A stretch of 64,000 bases of DNA, from the NCBI RefSeq assembly GCF_905220565.1, contig NC_059422.1, positions 3,566,001 to 3,630,000 on the forward strand, in the 5' to 3' direction. This DNA comes from Melitaea cinxia. Its lineage: Eukaryota; Arthropoda; Insecta; Lepidoptera; Nymphalidae. Below the pieces are notes generated by a model. That model saw only the letters and a list, made by a program, of their open reading frames with translations, had not been told where the DNA came from and made no database searches. Within the stretch, counting starts at the first letter, position 1. Each line of letters opens with the position of its first letter. The translations under genes and the position numbers were made by a program. Positions 56,197 through 64,000 of this stretch are shown here, one piece after another.

Positions 56197-59100
56197 CTGA
56201 AAACATAATAATTTTATTTCAATAATTACATATGTTAGTGACAGATTTTGTGACACAAAAATATTATCTTACACTTAATAAAAATTGTCAGCCAAGGAAC
56301 ATTAAAAATATAGAAACCTTGTTCTTTATGAGTGGAAACGGGATGATTGCTGACAAATTCTCTGATGGATTCAGTAGATTTTAATGGCATTTAGAGAGAA
56401 TAGAGTGTGCCCATTAAACGTTGCCAGATGTTGTGTTGGATGACAGTCTCCCGTAATTCTTAGCACCTTACGTCCCAACATTATCGCGACTTCTGCCTTA
56501 GCTGAGGATAGCGGGGCTGCCGGGAAATGAGGGCCAAAATTTTTACCACAGACTTATGACTCAGGGCTGGTTTTATAATACCGAAGACGCTGCCCCTTTC
56601 CTTGGATGGTTATTCCTCCAACGGTCAGCTTCTACAGTTCCCAGATACTTTATTATTCCTTAGTCGCCTCTCACGACACCTACGTGAAGAGTTGGGGTGG
56701 CCATATTCTATATTGCCGTAGCCACACAGCATTGTACGGAGCGGTTCACAGCTAAATAATGCTGTTTTCAAGCAGTGTTGTGTTCCTGTTGATGAGTAAG
56801 GTGGACAGACTTCTGGGGGGAATTGGGGATAGGGTCGGCAACGCGCTTGCGATGCTTCTGGTGATGCAGCCGTCCAGAAGCTACGGTAATCGCTTACCAT
56901 CAGGTGAGCCGTACGCTTGTTTGCTGCCCCCGTTACGATTACAAATGTATATGCAGAGCGCACCCGGCAGCGCGGGCAGTACGGCGCGCGCGGGCGCCAG
57001 CAGCGGCGCGGCGGGGCGCTGCTTGCACGCCGCGTTCAGCTTCCCGCAGTACGCGCAGACGTACGACACGTACTCGAACTCCTCCGCCATCGCCATGCCT
57101 GCAAACGTTCCACCGCTTACATTCGCTGATTTACTTCAAATAAAGCTTTTTATCTCCACTAATGTTGTAACATTCTACTTATGTTTCCAATACTTGACTT
57201 ATAATTACTACTGTTATAGCGCAGACAACAAAACACTCAATTTAAGCAATTTCACATGATGGTATAATATCCACATCGATATCGTAAAATCTCATTATAA
57301 CATCGCGCGCATGCGCGCAGCTGCGCTCTCATTGGTTAGATTTTAATGGCGGCAAAATCACTGTGACAATACACGTACGCGTGAATTTAATTTAATAAAT
57401 TAAAAGTTAAAAATGGATAGCGACGATGATATTTGTACGCCTCCGGATATTCTAGAATTGGCAACAAAATTAACTCACAATCTTTTGCCAGAAAAATCTA
57501 GAAAATTATATGAAAATTAACATTAACTTTCAGAATTGTACCATCCAAAATTTGAACAATTATTTTATATAAACTATTGTCAGCTTTTACTCTTGTTGTT
57601 TGATTAATTGCATTAGTGAAGATAAAGTAGTGTATGCAACTACATATAACACGGGTATTAAAACACTCGTTACTATTATGAAACTCGCTGCGCTCGTTTC
57701 ATAAACTCACACTCGTGTTTTAATACCCTTCATTATATGACAGTTGCATAAACTACTATTAATTTACAGTATCTAATCAATATAGATAGGTGAGTGATGA
57801 TATCGGATATGACTCTCATGATTCCGATACACTCGTACGTGTCTTATTGAGGTAGGGAATAACGGGACGTATTCTGCCCAAAATTTGGAGCAATCCGACT
57901 AGAAAAGTACTACTACCTTACGGAGGATCACAACTAAATAAGTCTCAAGTAGCGTTGTGTTCCTGTGGTGAGTAAGGCGGACAGAGGTTTTAAGAGGTAG
58001 GGGTAGTAATGGGCGAGGGCTTCGATGCTGCTGTTGTTGCAGGCGTCTGGCTATAACTGTAACAGCTTTCCATCAGATGCAGCCAGTTTGTCTGCCACTC
58101 CAATCGTATAAAAAAATTCAAAATACGTCAATTGGATTGGTCATTAGATATAAGTACAAGAAGCTTACCGTTATCTGAGAAGCAGGTACTGCATATCAGC
58201 GCCATGCGATGGTTCGGTCCGTCTTTTAAGAGATAGTCGACCACTTTTTCTAACACAGAGCGGTTTCTATCTGGGAGCGGTCGCGGCAACTGATCCGACT
58301 GTAGTAGAAAATTAATTTTACAATTAAAAAAATATTATTAGTCAGGCGTTTTTAAGTTTCCTACTCAGAAGTCTAAAATGTCAATAAATGTTAGGATTTA
58401 CTCTTGCGTCGGAAAACTAACACGCAAGAACAAATGGCCAGGCGGACATTACACTTTACGTTTGTATGGTCTACTCAAATATTTAAAATGTAAAAGGGAT
58501 TAAGACCGTAGTCGCAATCACAACAGTCAGTTATTCATGTATCTTCTTATTCTTCATATTGTCTGTGCAATTGAAGTAGATTTTGTTCAAATGCGAATTC
58601 TTTACTATATATATATATATATATAATATTATACAGTCCCAGAACTCAACGTCAAGCCGTAACGGGGTGACAGGATTGGTTGGAGGAATTTTTACTATTT
58701 TTGTTCATTTAAACTTTGGAACCGTAACCTTAAATAACATTTCTAGAACCTTCTAGTCTTAATTCTAGAAAACTTGGGGCAATTGTGTCATTATTTTTGA
58801 CTGTGGTTCTAGAAATTAACCACAATAAACGAAAAATGGTTACAGCTTGACCAAATTTCTAGGTTTTTCTTAAATGCCCATAATTTTCAAACTGCATGGG
58901 ATAGTTTTTTTTTCTGATTTTTATCATGATGGTTACAACCAATCCTGTCAGCCCATTTCGGCTTGACGTTGAGTTCTGGGACATCTTGTATATATGTATG
59001 TTCGGGGATTACTTCGTCGTTTATGAACCGATTTTGATAATTCTTTTTTTGTTAGAAAGGAGATATCCTAAGTGTGGTACCATGATGAGGAAACTAGGAT

Positions 59101-60013
59101 CTGATGATGGGATCTCAGAGATATCGAGGGAAACCCTCGAAAATCCGCATAACTTTTTACTGGGTGTACCGAATTTGATGATTTTTAATTTAATCGAAAG
59201 CCGATATTTATCATGTGGTCACATTTAAATTTCGTTGAGATCTGATTACAGCTTTTGGAGTAATCCTTGATAATGCATATTTACTTGACTATTTCTTATC
59301 TATCTACGTTGTATTACTTGTCGATGTAATTGAAGGCGGTTTTTTTTCGTTTGCCAGCAAACACAATTATTAAACTTTCTTATTGTATTTTTTTTTATTA
59401 GTTTTACGGTAATAATTATCATGATGTACTTTTTTGAAATCCTTGAATTGAGCCTATAATTTGATACTCATATTGATGTATTCGAAAAAAAAAATTGTTT
59501 CATAGACTATAATGGCTTCGCTCAGCCGCCATGTTTATTTTTTTTAACGTCATCTATCTAAAAACACTTGGACTACGAAGGAAAATCTAACAATACCTCA
59601 ATTATGTAAATCCATTCAGCGGTTCTGAAGAAATGAGGTAATAAATATTATATACATACAAAATACGCGCGAAAAACATAACCCTTCCTTGGCAGTCGTG
59701 TAAAAATATACTGACAGTAAATTGAACGGCGAAATATTGAAGCTTAATCCACTATGCTGCTCAACTATGGTTAGTAAATTCCCTAAAAACTTCCTTGAAA
59801 CCAAGAAAGTTCATTCATAAGACATATGTCATTCTGTTCCCAATAACAAAAAAAACCGCTTTTTCTTTAAGTCACTTAAATCCAACCTCACCTTTAGTCG
59901 CGGCCCCTTGTACAAAGCCGTTGGAGTATTGACTGGCACTAAATTATGATTATTGTTCGTTATCGGCGTTGAGTGCTGTATCGCTAATCTTGGTCGTATC
60001 TGCACCGGTGTCG
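56110..60013 (-). CDS. Lnpk: Lunapark, internal exons (gene incomplete in window)
   Basis: Exons in transcript order: 59892-60013, 58169-58298, 56964-57098 (end uncertain), 56110-56196; all phases agree. Lunapark sits in the ER membrane at three-way tubule junctions and stabilises them. The piece seen holds the variable Pro/Asn linker, then PRPLPDRNRSVLEKVVDYL and the zinc-binding region CSTC...EEFEYVSYVCAYC..RPAAP, whose two CxxC pairs and EEFEY spacing are diagnostic, then an acidic Ser/Asp tail. The N-terminal membrane hairpin exons must lie right of the window. The final exon(s), entered in phase 1 after 56110, were not found; the inverted duplication starts in this part of the gene. Family call firm. 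Confidence 0.88.
56560..56740 (+). repeat. Family A repeat at the right outer breakpoint
   Basis: GGCTGGTTTTATAATACCGAAG, GACGCTGCCCC, GGATGGTTATTCCTCC, TTAGTCGCCTCTCACGACACC. The inverted duplication ends inside it at 56599. Confidence 0.75.
56760..56930 (+). repeat. Dispersed repeat, family B
   Basis: TGTTTTCAAGCAGTGTTGTG, GGGTCGGCAACGCGCTTGCG, CATCAGGTGAGCCGTACGC. Lies between Lunapark exons C and D. Confidence 0.8.
56964..57098 (-). CDS. Lnpk: Lunapark exon C (second CxxC)
   Basis: Acceptor CGTTTGCAG. Reads GMAMAEEFEYVSYVCAYCG and then KQRPAAPLL, matching the family's EEFEY-x-x-F-x-CAYC...RPxAP. Very GC-rich. The donor is ambiguous: GTGCGC after 56964 or GTAATC after 56943 both leave phase 1, as exon D needs. 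I prefer 56964 because the longer version adds CIYI, unlike the family. A family B repeat starts only about 15-35 bp beyond. Confidence 0.85.
57413..57520 (+). pseudogene. Micro-ORF resembling a Crypton-type recombinase N-terminus
   Basis: 35 codons: MDSDDDICTPPDILELA, then ATKLTHNLLPEKSRKLYEN and a TAA stop. The pattern of an acidic start, a short helix and LLPEKSRKLYE resembles the N-terminus of tyrosine-recombinase-like (Crypton-derived) proteins. Upstream is a GC-rich, CpG-bearing block (GCGCGCATGCGCGCAGC). No recombinase core follows, so this looks like the remnant of a deleted element. In Lunapark intron B, opposite strand. Confidence 0.4.
57640..57765. repeat. Inverted repeat ending the Crypton-like fragment
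   Basis: GGGTATTAAAACACTCG at about 57653 and CGTGTTTTAATACCC at about 57713 are near-complements; GTATGCAACT and AGTTGCATA lie outside them. It follows the micro-ORF and may belong to the same element. Confidence 0.5.
57940..58115 (+). repeat. Dispersed repeat, family B (diverged)
   Basis: AGTAGCGTTGTGTTCCTGTG, GTGAGTAAGGCGGACAGAGG, GTTGCAGGCGTCTGG. Confidence 0.6.
58169..58298 (-). CDS. Lnpk: Lunapark exon B (first CxxC)
   Basis: Acceptor CTACTACAG, donor GTAAGC. Reads LPRPLPDRNRSVLEKVVDYL, GDGP-like KDGPNHRMALIC and CSTCFSDN, the first metal-binding pair of the Lunapark zinc domain. Confidence 0.9.
58636..58982. mobile_element. 347-bp MITE with long inverted ends
   Basis: Left end GTCCCAGAACTCAACGTC and right end GACGTTGAGTTCTGGGAC are inverted; similarity continues inward for about 45 bp (GACAGGATTGGTTG/CAACCAATCCTGTC). 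A TA microsatellite lies just to the left. No ORF. Confidence 0.8.
58990..59370 (+). repeat. Dispersed repeat, family C
   Basis: ATGTATGTTCGGGGATTAC, GATCTGATGATGGGATC, ACGTTGTATTACTTGTCG, ending TCGTTTGCCAGCAAACAC. The 5' end is missing and the repeat abuts the MITE. Confidence 0.75.
59503..59705 (+). repeat. Dispersed repeat, family E
   Basis: ATAATGGCTTCGCTCAGCC to CGCGCGAAAAACATAACCC, second copy of the repeat at 42072-42290. Confidence 0.65.
59892..60013 (-). CDS. Lnpk: Lunapark exon A (linker)
   Basis: Acceptor CTTTCCAG, donor GTGAGG; enters in phase 1, leaves in phase 0. Reads TPVQIRPRLAIQ and VPVNTPTALYKGP, a Pro/Asn-rich low-conservation linker placed as in Lunapark before the zinc region. 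Confidence 0.75.
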
Positions 60014-60067
60014 CTGGAAAGAAATATTTTAAATTCAATCACTGTATGAACGCGACTTACAGAACTT

Positions 60068-60345
60068 CACTTCAGCCTATCGCAGTCCACTACTGGACAT
60101 AGTCCTCCCCAAGTTGAACTCATGTGATTTGCCCATTATCACCACGCTGGGCAGGCGGGTTGGTGACCGCAAGGCTGGATTTCTCACACCGAAGACGCAG
60201 CTGCCCGTCTTCGGTCTGTGTATTTCAAAGCCAGCAGTTGGATGATTATCCCGCCATCGGTCGGCTTTTTAAGTTCCAAGGTGGTAGTGGAACCGTGTTC
60301 TATCTCTTAGTGAGTGGCTATATTTACTGCCGTTACTACACAGCA
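60068..60345 (+). repeat. Dispersed repeat, family A
   Basis: TTCAGCCTATCGCAGTCC, CACCACGCTGGGCAGGCGG, GACGCAGCTGCCCGTCTTCGG. Just upstream (gene sense) of Lunapark exon A. Confidence 0.8.
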
Positions 60346-60399
60346 GACTGAATCTGATTTATTAATAATCGTTGTACTTCTACTGTATGTACGTGTCTT

Positions 60400-60530
60400 A
60401 ACCCTGATTTACGCCAAACATAATCCTAATTTACGCCAAACTTAATCCTGATTTACGCCAAAAGTGGTCAATAGTCCATCAATAGTTTGGGAACGCGACT
60501 TATAGCGCTGACTTACGCCACAACTGGTCA
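60400..60530. repeat. Short tandem repeat around TTTACGCCAAA
   Basis: Three 24-bp units (AATCCTGATTTACGCCAAAC type) and a decayed fourth. Confidence 0.8.
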
Positions 60531-60924
60531 GTAGGTAATAATTTTGCTGTTATTATATTATATTATATAATAGATATTTAACAATTGTACTCGTGTATTA
60601 TATTTTTTTAACAGACCATCAGTTGGTAAGTTTCTTACAAATTCTGCTTAACAGGATCAATACTTTGAATCAGTAATAGCTACACAAAAACTGTAATTAG
60701 TGAAAAAAAAGTATTGTATCGACCAAAAAATTAAATGTACCATTGTTTTTTACTTCATAAAAGCTCTATTAACTTCCGTATTATTGGATACTAAAACTTA
60801 TTGCTTACTAAGAGTTTATTACTTTACTCTTTACTATTTATTACTTCCCTACACCATTTATACATAATTATTACTAGCATTAGTTGTTTATCATTTGTTC
60901 CGCTATATATTGAGGTACTATTGA

Positions 60925-61025
60925 ATACGCTTCAGCCTGTAATATCCCACTGCTGGGCGTAGGCGTCTTTCCCCATGTAGGAGAAGGATCAGAGCTTAAT
61001 CCACCACGCTCCTCCAATGCGGGAT
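60925..61025 (-). repeat. SINE body fragment
   Basis: GCCTGTAATATCCCACTGC, CTTTCCCCATGTAGGAG, TTAATCCACCACGCTCC. Confidence 0.65.
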
Positions 61026-61084
61026 GGAAAATATGATTCCCTATTATGATTATATTACTTAATATTGAATAACAACAGTTAAAT

Positions 61085-61290
61085 AACTAGCCCGTTGGCG
61101 CAGTCTGCAGTGCTTTCTGCTCGGAGATTGTGGGTTTGATTTTTACCCCGAGTCTGGGCATAATATATGTATTTATTTGTGTATGTATCATTTGTATCTA
61201 TTTATAAAAAAAAATATATGCAGCTATATCCGTTGGCTGTTACCGATAACATAAGCATTGAGTAGCTTATTAAAGGAACACACGACCATA
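61085..61290 (+). repeat. tRNA-derived SINE
   Basis: A-box-like AGCCCGTTGGCGCAGTC, B-box-like GGGTTTGATTTTTACCCC, then CGAGTCTGGGC, an AT-rich body with an A-run and CCGTTGGCTGTTACC. Same family as 17300-17530. Confidence 0.65.
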
Positions 61291-61305
61291 TGTTTGAAAA
61301 ATAAA

Positions 61306-62157
61306 TAAATGAATTAAACAGAATGCGAAATAAAAACTAAAAACTAGAAAATAAAAATAGGTAAAAAAACTTTTTAAGTTAAACGGTTTTATGTTAAACA
61401 TACATTGCAATGTTTAAGATAAATGTACTAAAAACCAAAAAATAATAAAATAGATACAGTCGTGGGAATTATAAACATATGCATAGACTAGACTAAAATA
61501 AAACCGTGGGGCACGTCAATTGTCTACAATCGTTGATTAAAATGTTTGTTTTGTAATGTTACACTATAATTAGGCAGTTGTTCAACCGACAACGATGGAC
61601 GTGTGATAAGTAGGGCTAGAATGTGGAAACAAGCTAGCAAGCTCGATTATAAGCGAGTTTTAGGGTTTCATAGTGGTGAGCGAGTAGTACTTTTATCATA
61701 TGTTTTGTCGATTAAAGACAAACTACGAGCAGTGAAACGATTCCTCGCCAGCCAGCAGTGTGAATGTCCAACGATAAACTAGTTGAAACATCTCTTTTAT
61801 TTACATGGAGTGTATAACTATTGGAATTTCCATGAGCAAGAAAATAGTAAGTAATTTCCTCACCGTCTGCGGGCCAACTGCCTATTTTAACGACGAATTA
61901 AACGATTCTTCTATCGCACATTAAGTCGATAATTTGTAGACAATTGACGTGCCCCACGGTTTTATTTTAGTCTAGTCTATGCATATGTTTATAATTCCCA
62001 CGACTGTATCTATTTTATTATTTTTTGGTTTTTAGTACATTTATCTTAAACATTGCAATGTATGTTTAACATAAAACCGTTTAACTTAAAAAGTTTTTTT
62101 ACCTATTTTTATTTTCTAGTTTTTAGTTTTTATTTCGCATTCTGTTTAATTCATTTA
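61306..62157. mobile_element. Transposon with 224-bp inverted ends
   Basis: Arms 61306-61529 and 61934-62157 are inverted copies (coordinates sum to 123463), with CCGTGGGGCACGTCAATTG at the inner edge. The 404-bp centre has no long ORF. No target duplication is clear, so the exact outer ends are not proven. Confidence 0.85.
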
Positions 62158-62199
62158 GTGCTTCATTATTGCAAGGCCCATCTTAAATATTGAGGTTGT

Positions 62200-62780
62200 A
62201 TAGTGCACTGTATTCTTCTTGTCAAGCCCTTTTATTTGATACCCATATTGGTGGGATTGATAAAAAATTGTTATCAGACATTTGGTAGCGGCGGCCAGCT
62301 TAGATTTCAATTTTGCATAGTAAATTGTATTCTACTTGTTGAGACCTTTCATTTGATACCCATGTTGATGGGATTGATAAAACCTAAGTTATCCGCCATT
62401 TTGTAGAGGCCGCCATCTTGGATTTTAATTTTATATAGTACATTGATTATAGTGGTTGAGCACTTTCATTTGATACCCATATTGATGGGATCGATAAAAC
62501 CTACGTTATCCGCCATTTTGTAGCGGCCGCCATCTTGTATTTCAATTTTTTATAGTATATTGTATTCTGCTTGTTGAGCCCTTTCATTTGATACCCATAT
62601 TGATGGGATTGATAAAACCTACGTTATCCGCCATTTTGTAGCGGCCGCCATCTTGGATTTCAATTTTTTATAGTATATTGTATTTTGTTTGTTGAGCCCT
62701 TTCATTTGATACCCATATTGATGGGATTATTAAAACATAAATTATCCGCCATTTTGTAGCGGCGGCCATCTTGAATTTAT
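62200..62780. repeat. 117-bp tandem array
   Basis: Five units of about 117 bp, each with CTTTCATTTGATACCCATAT, TTATCCGCCATTTTGTAG and GGCCGCCATCTTG. The first unit is the most diverged, the third to fifth the most alike. It abuts the inverted-end transposon at 61306-62157. The 67-codon frame through it is repeat. Confidence 0.9.
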
Positions 62781-62789
62781 AATGATAAT

Positions 62790-63813
62790 GAATAAACATA
62801 ATTGTATTGTCACCAAAATCCAAAGTGTATACAAAATTTCAGATTAATCGGTTGACAGGAAGAGGGTGAAATTTGAATTACTAAATTTGACCCAAGAATA
62901 AATAATAAATAAAAAATAAAACAAACGGGGTGAGCTAAATAAAACCGTTTAAAAATGTATTAATCATTATAATGTAAGCAATTCATTCACATCGACGTAT
63001 AAATATAAACAGCCTTGTTTATGCAGATAGAATATTTAAACACACTGGTGCTATTTTCAAAAGGACCATTGTTTATGGACGGGGAAGTCCCTTTATATAA
63101 ATTTTTTATACCTTTTCTTTTAAATTATAAAAATGTTTTATAAGGCAAGTTTACTCAAGTTTTACATTTTTAATTTGAATTGTACTTTATTACACATTGA
63201 TATTACTTTTAAGATGAAGATTGATTACCTCTTATTATTAATTAAATTATAATAATATTCGTGTTTATTTAGGCACCGATTGTAACTATTATTTTTTTAT
63301 TTTTTTTAGGATAAGGTGAAATGAATAGACAATTTTAAAAATTATATAAAATTTGTGTAGTCGATTTTGTTTACAATAGCATTTTTATAGTAATAATTCT
63401 AATCCTAATAGCACATTCATTACTAAAATTAAAACATCGATAATTTTCTTCGAAAACTGTCGATAAAATCTTTTCTTTTATATCGATACTGACTTCAAAT
63501 TTTACAGTATCGACTACGTCATAAAATTATATGAAAAAAAACCCTGTTTAGTACAATTGATATTGAGCGACTCAAAACATATAAGATCAAACTTTACTCA
63601 AGCAGGTTACAAATGCAATTTTAATGGTCATTATACAAAATTTATTATTTTAGTTAATGTGAAACTCCTACTGATTCAGAATGTAGATTCTGTTGAATAA
63701 GTTCAACCTTTTGTAACACATGATATGATATTACATACCTATATGATATACAAATATCATAATAAATACAAATACGTATTAATTGAAGGAAAGCATAAAC
63801 ATATAACATAATA
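62790..63813. other. AT-rich stretch, no gene recognised
   Basis: Presumably Lunapark intron. ATCGATA-like motifs cluster at 63437-63520 (about four), recalling those in the MITE at 21593, but no element ends were found. Confidence 0.35.
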
Positions 63814-64000
63814 ATCACGCCTCTTTCCCGTAGGGGTAGGCAGAGACCACTTCTTTCCACTTGCTACGATCCTTACATACTTGTTTCGCTTCATCCACTT
63901 TCATTATTCCCTTCATACATGCTCGTCGGTTTAGGGTACTCTTGACCTGGCCTTTTTTCAAGACGTCCCCGATTTGGTCTTGAAATGTCCGCCTAGGTCT
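63814..64000 (-). CDS. LINE RT ORF, C-terminal end (runs off window)
   Basis: Minus strand open from the window edge to a TGA at 63814-63816: RPRRTFQDQIGDVLKKGQ, NRRACMKGIMK, VCKDRSKWKEVVSAYP. This is the C-terminus of the LINE family whose damaged copy lies at 45483-47390. The frame is intact here. Confidence 0.75.

Larger units (their letters stand above)
53708..56599. repeat. Right arm of a 2.9-kb inverted duplication
   Basis: Partner of 50137-53031, separated by a 676-bp unique spacer (53032-53707, no gene seen). This arm is probably the original: its Lunapark exon is in the same strand and phase as the exons to its right. The outer breakpoint falls inside a family A repeat. Confidence 0.93.

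Noticed and set aside
56904..57143. Plus-strand Arg/Ala-rich frames
   Set aside because: Shadow of the GC-rich Lunapark exon C on the other strand.
62203..62406. 67-codon frame
   Set aside because: Lies in the 117-bp tandem array and repeats with it.

Overview
The window is animal, most likely lepidopteran (moth or butterfly), nuclear DNA. It is AT-rich, its genes are split by GT-AG introns, and it is crowded with dispersed repeats of lepidopteran type: tRNA-derived SINEs, CTAG-ended Helitron-like elements, LINE 3' ends and small MITEs. No bacterial-style operons, CRISPR arrays or phage genes are visible.

Three host genes can be read exon by exon. (1) 599-4603 (+): the last five coding exons of a zona pellucida (ZP) domain membrane protein, probably Piopio-like; its 5' exons lie left of the window. 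(2) 12469-43571 (-): a complete mitochondrial NAD kinase 2 (NADK2) gene. Eleven coding exons join in frame without a base left over (1314 bp, 437 aa). Intron 1 is about 17 kb and filled with transposons. (3) 56110-60013 (-): four internal exons of Lunapark, the ER three-way-junction protein; its 5' exons lie beyond the right edge and its last exon(s) were not found.

Most of the rest is mobile DNA. A full-length LINE (7549-11539) keeps an intact 1065-codon endonuclease-RT ORF, an ATAC tail and a 13-bp target site duplication. Other well-bounded elements are a 2 kb Helitron-like element, a 176-bp mini-Helitron, two hAT-like MITEs with perfect 8-bp duplications, a foldback transposon made of two copies of a transposase 3' end (29970-32001), an RT-deleted LINE carrying a nested poly(A) retrocopy (45483-47390), and a tRNA-like unit inside a small inverted-repeat element, with a nearby foldback derivative.

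The most striking structure is a near-perfect inverted duplication of about 2.9 kb (50137-53031 and 53708-56599, 676-bp spacer). Each arm carries a Lunapark exon and the same solo LTR. The NADK2 gene also has a partial copy of its tenth exon joined to an 11-bp minisatellite that starts inside exon sequence. I found no convincing new multi-gene system; the novelty is structural. Boundaries given as approximate were read by eye.
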